This document shows positions 22,252 to 33,309 of a stretch of 64,000 nucleotides of DNA, piece after piece. The notes below the pieces were generated by a model. That model was not told where the DNA came from and made no database searches. It saw only the letters and a list, made by a program, of their open reading frames with translations. How positions within the stretch are numbered: position 1 is the stretch's first letter; every line of letters starts with the position of its first letter. Source of the DNA: Elymus sibiricus. Taxonomy: Eukaryota > Streptophyta > Magnoliopsida > Poales > Poaceae. The stretch is from contig CM077676.1 in NCBI GenBank assembly GCA_039707655.1, positions 433,543,379 through 433,607,378 of the forward strand, written 5' to 3'. Made by a program: the position numbers and the translations under genes.

Positions 22252-22492
22252 GGTCCAGAAGATAGTGGGCCAAGGGGTATCACTTCCGGCCCATCGGAAT
22301 TAATGGCCAAGATGTCGGAGGCCAGAGGGGTTTCTCATGATCGGGCTAAGTCCTAGCAATTGGATCTTACACCCCCTGATGGATGAAACCCAACAACCAG
22401 TCACCATGAAGGTAAGAGCAGTGGGACCTTCTACAGTCGGCTGCGACCTAGGATTCCATGACCCTCATCAGACAGATCTTCACAGTCGGATA
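22252..22492. other. Flank between CACTA-1 and the solo LTR
   Basis: Unclassified DNA, probably repetitive. It ends in CAGATCTTCACAGTCGGATA, a motif that reappears right of the LTR, so the LTR landed in the tandem repeat annotated at 23373. Confidence 0.4.
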
Positions 22493-23372
22493 TGTTGGGA
22501 AACGTAGTAGAAACAAAAAAATTCGCCCTATGATCAATAACCCCGATGACTATGAAGATACATACAAGGTTAGATCGAATCATTACCAACTACGAGTTGC
22601 AGCAGAAGGAGAGTTTGTGTAGATCATTCTTGAAGTCTCGCGAACAGTTCACGGCGATCCCTCGAACCGAAGACCGAAAGCATGACCTCTCTTCGGATTG
22701 CACGCGTACGGGCTTCATGATCCGGCAGAGCTTTGCCATCCAGACCTTGTGAGCTAGTCACTTGTGTCTGGCCAGACGATGATGGATGCCGTCACACCAA
22801 GAGGGCCCTGAGAATATCTCCCCATTATTAGAGAAGAAAATCACAGTCTTGAGCTATCTTGCCCCTTGTTATACTTTCCGATAAACCTGTACGTTGTCGT
22901 TATGATCACCGTGTTACAAATGACATTAGAGCAACCTCAAAGTGTATCGTCTGACATTAAGTGACTCAATACTCTCATGGTCTAAGGACCTAGGCATAAA
23001 TTAACTCTCCATGTTATAGACTATAGACTTGTGACGATAACATCTCTGAGTATTACAAACAACTTGGGTCAATTCAATATGATCGTTCTTCTAATTAACA
23101 CCATATTCTCAATGTTCTCCACATCCTTGTTTCACTAAACAAATGCTTATGATCTGAAAAACATTAATCATCATACAACACTTGAGCTAGTCCTATAGGC
23201 AAGACTAGAAATTAGGCTTTGTTGTTTATTATTCTACACATGCTCATGAGTTTTCCTTCAAAACACATATTCAAGAACCATAGCAGTTATAGCGTAGAAT
23301 ACATAAACACATAATTATAAATGTGGAAATAAATAATACAAATATTATTTCCTCTAAGGCATATTTCCAACA
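22493..23372 (-). mobile_element. Copia solo LTR (Angela/BARE-like), 880 bp
   Basis: On the minus strand it begins TGTTGGAAATATGCCTTAGA at 23372 and ends GTTTCCCAACA at 22493, so it has TG...CA ends. The opening bases are those of the Angela/WIS/BARE Copia group of Triticeae (recognised by eye). No internal domain, primer site or second LTR is present, so this is a solo LTR left by recombination. The flanks GGATA (22488-22492) and GGATC (23373-23377) agree in four of five bases, fitting a 5-bp target duplication with one change. Confidence 0.85.
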
Positions 23373-23466
23373 GGATCTTACATTCAGATCTTCACAGTTG
23401 GATCTTATAGTCGGATCTTCACAGTTGGATCTTATAGTCGGATCTTCACAGTTGGATCTTATAGTC
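23373..23466. repeat. 27-bp tandem repeat, about 3 copies
   Basis: Units of GGATCTTCACAGTTGGATCT followed by TATAGTC are repeated up to 23466. A single related unit lies left of the solo LTR, showing that the array predates the LTR insertion. Confidence 0.8.
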
Positions 23467-23551
23467 TTTTCTTATTATATGTTACATGGAGAAATCTTTT
23501 GGAAGAAACAAAAACGGCGAGCAGGGGAATTAAATACATAAGGCCTACATG

Positions 23552-23575
23552 TCATGCATGGTGCTCCATCATGAA
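23552..23575 (-). pseudogene. Terminal coding segment of the unrecognised gene cut by the MULE
   Basis: Read on the minus strand directly after the MULE target duplication, these 24 bases give FMMEHHA and a TGA stop (23552-23554), in phase with the exon broken at 42014. See the entry at 42014-42239. Confidence 0.4.
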
Positions 23576-23584
23576 GAGCACAGT

Positions 23585-23668
23585 GCTAATTTTTTTTAAA
23601 TAATACACTTTTTTTATTAATTTTCAGAAATATTACGCCGTTTTTTTTTAAATAATACATCGTCGGCC
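23585..23668. repeat. MULE left terminal inverted repeat
   Basis: Pairs with 41923-42013 on the opposite strand through AAATAATACAC, TTTTCAGAAATATTACG and AATAATACAT blocks. It is A/T-rich and ends at CGTCGGC, where the subterminal GTCGGCC repeats begin. Confidence 0.92.
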
Positions 23669-23909
23669 CTCTGGTGGCCGATTGGATCCAGTCGGCCAGG
23701 AGGAAGCCGATTGGCACCCTTTCGGCTATAGGGTGGCCGATTGGCCTCCTGTCGGCCTAGGGGTGGTCAACAGCCCTCTCGGCTGGTGGTGGTGGATCCT
23801 GTCGGCTACCTAGTGGCTGACTGGAACTAATTGTCTTCCCGTAGGCCGACTGGAACTAATTGTCTTCCAGTAGGCCGACTGGAACTAATTGTCTTCCCCT
23901 AAGCCGATA
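23664..23909. repeat. MULE left subterminal GTCGGCC repeats with a 29-bp tandem triplet
   Basis: At least a dozen GTCGGCC, GGCCGATTGG or GGCCGACTGG motifs occur. Positions 23815-23909 hold three 29-bp units of GGCCGACTGGAACTAATTGT plus CTTCCCGTA. Similar GTCGGCC motifs fill 41690-41935 at the other end, so they are candidate transposase-binding sites. Confidence 0.8.
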
Positions 23910-24002
23910 GGTGCATGGACCCATTTTCTCCCCCCTACGTTTTCCGCTTCTAGGTTCCCGCTTATATCTCGGGCCGCCGTTTCCGCCAGTATCTCCCGCC
24001 AC

Positions 24003-24138
24003 ATTTTCCCGCTTTCTAGTTCCGGCCATATTTTCCCGCTTTCTAGTTCCCGCCATATTTTCCCGCTTTCTAGTTCCCGCCATATTTTTCCCGCTTTCTA
24101 GTTCCCGCCATATTTTCCCCCTTTCTAGTTGCCGCCTA
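24003..24138. repeat. 27-bp tandem repeat near the MULE left end, about 5 copies
   Basis: Units of ATTTTCCCGCTTTCTAGTTC followed by CCGCCAT, with degenerate half-units on each side (23940-24002 and 24139-24177). The array stands directly upstream of a TATA box and the plus-strand ORF, in promoter position. Confidence 0.85.
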
Positions 24139-24195
24139 TATCTCCCGCCATATTTCCCCGCTTCCGAGTTCCCGCCTATTTTTGTCTTCTCAACC

Positions 24196-24202
24196 TATAA
24201 AA
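24196..24202 (+). promoter_or_regulatory. TATA box before the MULE plus-strand ORF
   Basis: TATAAAA is 57 bp upstream of the ATG at 24259 and follows the 27-bp repeats. This spacing is normal for a plant core promoter with a short leader. Confidence 0.6.
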
Positions 24203-24258
24203 CACCCTCGGCAGTAAGGTGGGTAAGCAATCTAGTGTAGTGTCGTAGTCTCACGAAG

Positions 24259-24715
24259 ATGTCCGGATATCCTTTTGATCGTAGTTTTCACACTGGTATG
24301 TCCAAATGTCTTCTGCGTTTAGCCGCCGATTTCAGGGTTGACAACATATTAGTTCCGTGGGACGAACTCATCAGTAGTGACACGCTACTGAATGAGCTGG
24401 CTCACGCATTAAGTAGGTGCGGGTGGCCTTCCAGGACATTTGAGGAGATACAGAAAGAACTTCTCATGTTGCATGGAAGATGAAAGAAGCAATAGCATAA
24501 GGGTGAATCCTACTTAAAGTTTGCAGCATAAAAATACTTTTCTATGGACTGCCGACAGCAAGGATGAAGACGATATCTTCATGCCAAGCATCAAGGCCAA
24601 GAGTACCGCATCGTCGAAGGGCAAGAGTTATGCATCGTCGAAAGGCAAGAGTTCTTCATCGTCGAAGGGCAAGAGTTCTGCATCGACGGAGGATGACGAT
24701 GATGACTTCATGTAG
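24259..24715 (+). pseudogene. MULE accessory ORF, plus strand (broken, possibly mudrB-like in position)
   Basis: A first frame (24259-24483, 74 codons, MSGYPFDRSFHTGMSKC...) stops at TGA. The same frame then continues as KKQ, TAG, HKGESYLKFAA, TAA. A second frame, shifted by one, then encodes HKNTFLWTADSKDEDDIF. A run of four SSKGK-type repeats and an Asp tail follow, ending at 24715. The simplest reading is one former gene of about 150 codons with two or three nonsense changes and one frameshift. The WPSRTFEEIQKELLMLHGR stretch resembles a DNA-binding helix of the Myb/SANT kind, but that is only a visual impression. Being transcribed toward the transposase gene, it recalls mudrB, without sequence evidence. 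Confidence 0.45.
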
Positions 24716-24984
24716 TTTTTACGTTGTATGTTGTAAGTTCAGTCCTACCTACCGTTTAATTCAGATGTAGTTGTATCCAGATGTTTGTGCTGTCTTATTG
24801 TAGGAGGAGTATGTTCTATCTAAATATGATGTTGTAGTTGGCGCACGACGTTGGATAACAGAGTACTAAAAGAGAGTAGGCATATGTCTCATACATAAGT
24901 ACATAGTCATTTGTCTCATACATAGAATAGACATAAGTCTCATACATAAGTAGATAGTCATGTCTCTACTGATAGATAGAAGCG

Positions 24985-27601
24985 TCACTGACGACGTCTG
25001 CCATGGCGCTCAGGCTGTGCATCAGGCGTTGACCATCCAAACCTGTGGGGTACCCTAATGTTACGAGGAGGAATCTCAGACTCGTCCTGGTCATACTGTG
25101 TATCCTGTGTGGGGCCTGGTGGAGGAGTCGAATACATGTTCATCCACTGGGTGTGCTGCGACATGTGATCCTGTATGTTCTCCTCAGGATCTTGATCACT
25201 CCCCCACGTGGATCCGGATATGGATGCCTGATATCCGTAGGCTCCTGCAGGAGGGAACGTTAAGTCATGAAGAACTAGGTCGCCTCAATTGATATTGAAA
25301 ACAATAAATATGAAGAGACATACCAGCTGGCTGTGGTTGAAACACGAAGCTCGACGTGGGACCCTGCTGCTGTGGCTGTGGCTGAAACACGAAGCTCGAC
25401 GTGGGACCCCGGTGTTGTGGGTGCTGCCATGTCGAACTGCCAGGTTGGTCAGGAGGGGGTGGCCTGGTGGTCGGCGTATGTGCTAGACGTGGACGTGGCT
25501 GATGCCAATGCGTGGAGGGACGCGGCTGCTGGTGCTGTTGCTGCTGCTGAATAACGTCGCTTCTCCGGGTGCACGTGATAGCCTCGTAGACAGCTCGTAT
25601 CTTGTTCTGCATGCGTGTCACGAAGGGCTGGAGCATAGACCGGTGCTGAAGAAGAGGTCCAGACAACAGTGAACGTCCAAAGGTGGACACATCGTCGTAG
25701 AGTCCGAGTGTCAAGTGAGCCTGAAAATTGTCAGGACGATTATCAAGTATGCACGGCAAAGTACGTGACAACTAGATGCATTACATAGAGAGTATATATC
25801 TTACCGCGTACTGCCTAGAGCCCGAAGTATCATAGCTCGGGTATATATCCGGCGGACTAGGGTCAGGTATCTCATCTGGGTGAGAGTGCTCAACGATGTG
25901 TAACCGTGTTCCGGTCATATACCGCTGCAAGTAGCGATTGAATTCATCGAGATCAAACTCGATATTCTCGTGCCACAGATGTGTGTTCGCAGTCTCCCAT
26001 TCTGTAACGTACGGCTGAAGCCTAACTAGCCACTCAGCAGCTGTCCTGTTAATCCCCTTCCTCGTGGTCCGAAAATTGTGGTGTGTGTTCAAAAATTAAC
26101 TAATGCTTCAAATGGACAATTGTGAAAGACAATGCAACATTGAATAAATAGACAATACCTGTGGATGTGTCCTGGCACCGGGTTCTCTGTAGTGGGAGGG
26201 ACCTCTAACTGCTGAAGACCAAATTGCCTCATAACCCTCTGCTGGGCCATCTCCTCGACGAAGACATTGAAGATGATCTTAGATTTCGTCATCCAGTAAT
26301 CACTATCTCTTGTGCATAGCTCAGACATACCGCCGGGGTATCTCGCATCTATGGCTGCTTGCGTGTAGGGCTGCCAGATGACCCCAGTGTACGCATCGAA
26401 CTGCTCATTCAATGTCGTGTATGCTCGCCTAGTCTGATCAGTAGCATAGCGTCTCTGCAGAAAACAAAAGTTAGTTTTAGCCATAGTGTGCACAAATAAG
26501 ATGCATTAAATTATAACACAAGACATACCCTGCGACGTGTCCAACACAGACCGAAAGTAGGCATGTCGATGCCATCAGCATCGAACATGGGTTCCATAGG
26601 TTCATCAACACGTATGTCCGGTCATCCTATAGAGAACCTCTCCCACAACCACAGCTGTAGAAATAGAGGGCATCCAAGAAGGGCTGTCGTGTCCGATGTA
26701 AGCTGGCAACCATTGCACATACCTCGGTATGTAGCCGCTAAGACCGCCGAACCCCAACTCCTCTGTGTGATCTGATCCGGAATCTCAGCGCTCGCGATCT
26801 CCGGTGCAATAGGGATGTAGCACGCGCTAATAGTGGTGACATGGTTCTCTGTGAATATCACCTTGCCGAGAAGCCACAGTAGGTATGCCTCCAGGCTACG
26901 AGTGATCTGTGCCGCATTCAACGGCTCCCTTGGATACCCCGGGAACTTCTGGATCTGTATTGAGCAAAGAGAAAGTATTAGTAAACAGTGAAGGTATCTT
27001 CTGTAAAACCATATGCACGACAACTGAAAGATATGAGGTAGGGGAACTAACCTGGAAACGGAGCAACCAATCATACTTAGGTCCGTGACTCTCCGATGCC
27101 AGAGCCAGAGCACCGGCATAAACACCACTGAAACGTTGTGCCATACCTAGCTCCCAACCAGTCGGTGCCTCCAACGGTCCTATGGCATGACCTGCCAACG
27201 GTAGTCCCAGCAAAAGTGACACATCCTCCAAAGTAGGAGCCATCTCTCCCCAGCGAAAGTGAAACGTGTGGGTCTCAGGCCTCCAACGGTCCACTAAGCA
27301 GGTGAGCAAAGAGGAGTCGATGGCGAGGCATTTGGATTCTTCCGTGGACTCAACCAGACGCGCGAAAGGTAAAAGGCTGGCCCATTTAAGTCTGCATGTC
27401 AGAACAATTCAGTTAGTGTGTCCCATTAATATACATGCTTGAAGGAAATAAATAAAGCACGTACCGGTCAACCCATTCCGAGTGTATCTTCCAATATTCC
27501 TTAGGAGTGCGAGTGACCAGGGGCTCGAGCTTCTTCCTATAACATATCGCAGCACGATGCTTACTATCAATGTCCCGATTAAGCAACCACATTCCCGCCA
27601 T
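24985..27601 (-). pseudogene. Plant mobile domain (PMD) gene carried by the MULE, seven exons, one nonsense
   Basis: Minus-strand exons: 27601-27465, 27391-27052, 26954-26529, 26454-26159, 26060-25805, 25720-25324 and 25244-24985. All have GT-AG borders, and phases sum to 704 codons. The N-terminal half carries the PMD signature (TCLVDRWRPETHTFHFRWGE, then MAPTLEDVSLLLGLPLAG) as in MAIN/MAIL1 proteins and PMDs of plant transposons. The middle holds QRSWGSAVLAATYRGMC. The C-terminal third is Gln/Pro-rich with a duplicated GPTSSFVFQPQP unit. The only break is TGA at 26622-26624 (about residue 270, Arg CGA to TGA is likely). PMD proteins act in nuclear silencing and gene expression; in a MULE the role is unknown, perhaps host-silencing interference (inference). 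Confidence 0.85.
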
Positions 27602-27607
27602 TCCTGC

Positions 27608-27801
27608 ACATACAAATTTAGAACATAGTGCCACACTTAATACAAATTTCAAACATAGTTGCACACTAAATACAAATTTCAAACATAGTTGCACACTTAA
27701 TAAAATTTAGAACATAGTGCCACACTTAATACAAATTTAGAACATAGTGCCACACTTAATACAAATTTAGAACATAGTGCCACACTTAATACAAATTTAG
27801 A
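27608..27801. repeat. 30-bp tandem repeat between the PMD and transposase genes, about 6-7 copies
   Basis: Units of ACAAATTTAGAACATAGTGC followed by CACACTTAAT, with TTCAAACATAGTTGC variants, directly upstream of the PMD start codon. It may be promoter-related repeat DNA or simple slippage. Confidence 0.8.
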
Positions 27802-29135
27802 CGCAGCCTAGCTTCTTCCTCTCCCTCTTACTCCTCTTCCTCCTCTCCCTCCTCTTCGTCCCCGGTTGCCTCATCCACGCCCAGTGACGAAAGTGGGACA
27901 ATTAGTGTCCCTATGGCCAAATTCGTTGCATAGAATGCATTGCCTAGTCGGGCCTCCTGCTTCAGATTCATCCATATCATTCTGGATGCGCTGACACTGC
28001 CGTCTGCCTCTACTTGTACGCATATTCTCTGGGTCTGGAATGTAACGCCTTTCAGCCGGGTTGACGATGTTGAAGTTACCCATTGATCGAAATCCCAGCA
28101 ACTCACCTGTCCAGGTATTGAGGACAGACTCTTTCAGAAAAAATGGAGACACGAACGATATTGCGTCCATTCCTAGCTGCCCGCAAGCAGCAAGTACATG
28201 TGAGCAAGGTAGGTGAAGCAACTTCGGTTTGTTGCATGTGCACTCACACGTTGGCCAGGCTTCATTTCCAATTTTCACCTCATGCGTCATCAACTCATTT
28301 GCACATCCGAATTTGTTGTTAGCTAAGCGGACCTCAAACCTTCTTTGTTGATTATCGATGGCGACTATAGTGTGTGACCTAGCTTTTTCCATCTTTTGGT
28401 GCATGTACTTCATGACTCTTTCACAGTAACGTGTGTTCGGGTTGTTCAAGATATGCTGCTCTGCTTTTTGACGTCTATCTCTGAAATAATTCACGGTGCC
28501 ATAGAAAATACCCTCAACGATGGCTGTACGTGATAATGCCCAGTTTCCTCTAAGGACAAAGTTGTATGTTTCTACGACGTTGGTAGTCATGACACCGTAC
28601 CTTGCTCCATGTGTGTCATGCAGCAAAGACCACCTCTCCAGAGGCTCATGCTCTATCCACTGCTCGAAGGTTTTAATCGACCTCCCAAGCCTTCTCCTAG
28701 TACCAAGTGGGTCAAATCCTGGCAAGTCACATAGCCCAACAGGCTCGTCCTCCACGGCCGCTGTTCCTGTTGCTAACTGTGTAGCTACTGCTTCAACATG
28801 TGCCCTCCCCGCTGCATCTCTTGCAGCTTTCCTGTCCCTAACGTGTCTCTGCGTGCACACATTAAGTCTGTCACGTATCAAATTGTACTTCCATAGTTGG
28901 TTCTGCTTGCAGAGTTTTTTGAATAGATTCATCAGGCTCTTATTTCTGAACTGCGAGAAAAAATTAGCCCCCAGATGGTGCATGCACCAACGGCTCTGCA
29001 AGTCCTGCCATGGAGTTTGTTCCTCAGGGCCAGGGTTTGTCAGTGTCTTTATCGCACTGAGTATACCTGCATGCCTGTCATGAAGGATGCACACACACTA
29101 GTAGAAAACAGGGCTTCGGTCCAGGCCAGATAAGA

Positions 29136-29366
29136 GCATTAGTCCCGGTTCTGCTACGAACCGGGATCAATGGGTGCATCAGTCCCGGTTCGTGAGGCCA
29201 GGACGCCGGCCGGGCCTCGGCAGGACCCCTTTGGTCCCGGTTCCAAACACGAACCGGGACTAAAGGGCCTCGCTCCTGGCGCAGCCCCTTTAGTCCCGGT
29301 TGGTGGCTGGAACCGGGACTAAAGGTTGGCCTTTAGTCCCGGTTTTAGACACAAACCGGGGCTAAA
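29136..29366. repeat. Left subterminal repeat array of CACTA-2
   Basis: Alternating CCCGGTTCTGCTACGAACCG and GGGACTAAAGG-type motifs, in the same position as in CACTA-1. Confidence 0.82.
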
Positions 29367-29566
29367 GTTTTGCCTATATATATCCAGCCCCCCCCCCCAT
29401 CTCCTCTGTTTTTTGGCCGTGGAAGGGTGGGAGGTTTGTGCTACTCTGTTCTCACCTCCTATGCACATGAGGTGTTTGATGAAATGCCCGAGCCACACTT
29501 AAGCTTTCTCCTCTCCAAGCTCGACCTCCAAGCTACATTTTCCACAAGATCTGTCTAGGTTTGGCG

Positions 29567-29762
29567 GTGCACCAACTACACAAGTGTTCTAAAAGGTTAG
29601 CAACTTCATCGTTTCATCTCTCACTGCTAGTTTAGCTCATTTCAAATGTTGTAGAAGTAGAGTGGTTTGTGGGTTTTAGTGGAGGAGTGTATGTGGGAGT
29701 TCTTTTGATTTAGATGCACAATTTGAGCTGAAATTAACTTCTTAGAGTCTGCACATGTGTAG
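29567..29762 (+). other. Extra intron-like insert in the CACTA-2 leader
   Basis: Compared with CACTA-1 and -3, about 196 bp are added between TCTAGGTTTGGCG and GGTGCCGTCCCCGTC. The insert starts GTGCACC and ends GTGTAG, so it has GT...AG borders. It is either an intron retained only in this lineage or an insertion. Confidence 0.5.
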
Positions 29763-29947
29763 GGTGCCGTCCCCGTCTCCGTTCTCACCGCCGTCGATCG
29801 CCCGCGCCGATCTCGTCGCCGGCACCACCGTGGTGAGCCTCTTGTTCTTATCTTCTTTTTAAAAGAAAAAAATTCTTACTTGTATGATTTAGATAGATAC
29901 TTGTATAATTTTCTTACTTTTATTATTGTTTGTTATTATATAGTGCC

Positions 29948-30343
29948 ATGACTTTGGTATCCGCCCCCGTCGGCCCTCGTCCTGTCTATGATTCGGATGT
30001 GGTATATTATCTTTTATTACTATTTGTTTCATTTAGTGTTTATGACAATTATGCCGACCAACGTGACATAGATGTTTTTATCTAGGAGGTATGTGAACCG
30101 GAAATTCCAACCGACCCTCTTGTCGAGAGGTTAAATTTAGTTGAAAAAGAAAACAATTACTTGAAGAAAAAATTGAAAAGAATTGAGGAGGAGAAGATGG
30201 AATTGGAGTTGCATGTTGCCGATGTCGTCGATGATCACAAGATCCAGATGGATGCAATGCGCTTGAAGTTAGAAAGATTAGAAAATATGCCATTGATAAT
30301 AAGGCTTGGTATCATTATGCTGTTGGATCAATTGTTACCTTAG
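29948..30343 (+). pseudogene. CACTA-2 membrane-anchor gene, frameshifted
   Basis: Exon 1 is 29948-30001 and exon 2 starts at 30086. The coiled coil is intact up to AMRLKL. Then one base is missing relative to CACTA-1/-3 (AAGTTAG versus AAGATTAG, near 30268), so the hydrophobic anchor is lost and the frame ends at 30343. The DNA of the anchor region remains (to about 30390), so loss of the anchor is secondary. Confidence 0.7.
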
Positions 30344-30622
30344 TTGCGATTATGATCGCATTTGTTGTTGCATTTAAATGTTTTCCATAGTTGTATGTTA
30401 GTTTCAATGTATGTTTTAATTAGATGCTCTAGAGAGCTATATGTTTATTCTATATATGAAAACTATGTATGAACTTTATGTATTTATTTTTTCAGTAATA
30501 ACATTTGATCACTACAATACTTTGGTTTTAATGTGATGATGAACTTGTATTAATTTGGTCACTTCTCTATTCATGATGTTCTGTAATGGTTTTTGATACA
30601 CTTAATTATATAATGCACGCAG

Positions 30623-33040
30623 ATGAACCGGCAATGGATGTACGGTGACCGACGCACCTCCGAGTACATTGATGGCATGCATAATTTTCTCGAAGTGGCT
30701 GAGGCAAACAAGCAGAATGGTTTTATGTATTGTCCATGTACTGTCTGTGGGAATACGAAGGATTACTCTGACTCGAAAACCATTCACTTGCACCTGCTTG
30801 AGAAGGGTTTCATGCCACACTATAATGTTTGAACCAAGCACGGAGAAAGAGGGGTTATGATGGAAGACAACGAAGAAGAAGAGGATGATGACAACTATCC
30901 CCCTGAATACGGTGATACTGCAACGGGGGAAGCTGAAGATCAAGAGGCACCAGACGATGTGCCCGATGATGATCTTCGCCGGGTCATTGTTGATGCAAAG
31001 AGACAATGCCAAAGTGAAAGGGAGAAGTTGAAGTTCGAGCGCATGTTAGAGGATCACAAAAAAGGGTTGTACCCAAATTGCGAAGATGACAACACAAAGC
31101 TCGGTACCACACTGGAATTGCTGCAATGGAAGGCAGACAATGGTGTATCTGACAAGGGATTTGGAACGCTACTGAAAATAATGAAGAAGAAGCTTCCTAA
31201 GGATAACGAATTGCCCGACAGTACGTACGAAGCAAAGAAGGTTCTCTGCCCTCTAGGATTTGAGGTGCAGAAGATACATGCATGCCCTATTGACTACATC
31301 CTCTACCGCGGTGAGTACGAGGATTTGAACGCATGCCCGGTATGCGGTGCATTGCGGTATAAGATCAGACGAGATGACCCTGGTGATGTTGAGGGCGAGC
31401 GCCTCAGGAAGAGGGTTCCTGCCAAGGTGATGTGGTATGCTCCTATAATACCACGGCTGAAACGTCTGTTCAGAAACAAAGAGCATGCCAAGTTGATGCG
31501 ATGGCACAAGGAAGACCGTAAGAAAGACGGGAAGTTGACAGCACCCGCTGACGGGTCGCAGTGGAGAAAAATCGAGAGAAGGTGGGGGGACTTTGCAGGT
31601 GACGCAAGGAATGTATGGTTTGGTTTAAGTGCAGATGGCATTAATCCTTTTGGGGAGCAGAGCAGCAATCATAGCACCTGGCCCGTGACTCTATGTATCT
31701 ATAACCTTCCTCCTTGGTTCTGCATGAAGCGGAAATTCATTATGATGCCAGTGCTCATCCAAGGCCCTAAGCAACCCGGCAACGACATTGATGTGTACCT
31801 AGGGCCATTAGTTGAAGAACTTTTACAGAAGGTAATCGATCCAGAAATCCTACCAAGGTTAAAGAATGATTTGGTGCAATGTCTTGTCAAATTCGAGCTG
31901 GTGTTCCCACCATCCTTCTTCAATATCATGACGCACGTCCTAGTTCATCTAGTCGACGAGATTGCAATTCTGGGTCCTGTATTTCTACACAATGTGTTCC
32001 CCTTTGAGAGGTTCATGGGAGTCTTAAAGAAATATGTTCGTAACCCTGCTAGGCCAGAAGGAAGCATCTCCATGGGCCATCAAACAGAGGAGGTCATTGG
32101 GTTTTGTGTTGACTTTATTCCTGACCTTAAGCCGATTGGTCTCCCTCAATCGCGGTATGAGGGGAGACTAACTGGAAAAGGCACGCTAGGAGCGGATTCA
32201 ATAATATGTAGGGACGGGCATTCTTGGGCTCAAGCACACTACACAGTTCTACAGAATTCTACCTTGGTGACCCCGTATGTCAATGAACACAAGAATTTTC
32301 TGCGCTCCAAACACCCGGAGCAGTCCGACGACTGGATTACATATGAACACATCAGGACTTTCGGCAGTTGGTTGCAAACACATCTCATGGGTAACAACAT
32401 TGTTGGAGATGAGCTATACTCGTTGGCCAGGGGACCATCTTCGACTGTATTGACTTACCAAGGGTACGAGATAAATGGGAATACATTTTACACGATCGCC
32501 CAAGATCAAAAGAGCACCAACCAAAACAGTGGTGTCCGCTTTGATGCAGCAACCAACAGGGGAAAGGACACATATTATGGTTACATAGTGGACATATGGG
32601 AACTTGACTATGGACATGATTTTAAGGTCCCTTTGTTTCGGTGCAAATGGGTCAATCTGTCAGGAGGCGGGGTACAGGTAGACCCGCAGTACGGAATGAC
32701 AACAGTGGATCTCAACAATCTTGGGTACACAGACGAACCATTCGTCCTAGCCAATGATGTGGCGCAGGTTTTCTATGTGAAGGACATGTCTACCAAACCG
32801 AGAAAAAGAAAAGATAAGGAAGCGAATACATCATACGATGAGCCAAAGCGCCACATAGTTCTTTCAGGGAAAAGAGACATCGTGGGAGTGGAGGGCAAGA
32901 CAGACATGTCTGAAGATTATGAAAAGTTTCATGAAATTCCTCCCTTCAAAGTGAAGGCTGACCCAAGCATCCTTTTCAACGATGAAGATTATCCATGGTT
33001 ACGTCGCAATAAGCAAGGGACACACGCGAAGAAAAAGTGA
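30623..33040 (+). pseudogene. CACTA-2 transposase, internally deleted and with a nonsense codon
   Basis: Closely related to the CACTA-1 transposase. TGG is changed to TGA at 30830-30832 (residue 70). After ...VEELLQ (31829) the sequence jumps to KVIDPEILPRL: 879 nt matching 12824-13702 of CACTA-1 are missing, exactly 293 codons, so the frame is kept. The deletion removes residues about 404-696, which include the second half of the catalytic Transposase_21 region and the start of the DUF4218-type region. Both deletion borders have CAG, suggesting microhomology. The protein could not be catalytic; a fragment from 30857 (727 codons) remains open and might still bind DNA. Confidence 0.92.
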
Positions 33041-33309
33041 AGACTTTCTCTCCACAACTATTCTGATGATGGCTTTGATCTAGAATATCACTGCAGTTAC
33101 ATGTCAAGAAATGAAATGCCTTTGTAACATATGAGTTTTCGTCCGAAACCGTGATACTTCGAAAGAGATTGTCCATTTTGTACACGAAGTGCATCCAGTT
33201 TTTGCCGTAACACTCTCAACTTTTTAGCACATGCTATGTGGGTGAAATGATGATACCATGCCAATTTTCAACCTTTTCAGAGTTCATTTGTACTACTTTT
33301 CAATTTCAG

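Noticed and set aside
28520..29083. 187-codon plus-strand frame
   Set aside because: It is the antisense shadow of the MULE transposase, whose SWIM and DDE motifs are on the minus strand.
31829..31830. CACTA-2 transposase gap as a spliced-out intron (retrocopy)
   Set aside because: The missing 879 bp begin CTG, not GT, and are coding in CACTA-1. All true introns of CACTA-2 are still present. A CAG microhomology deletion fits better.
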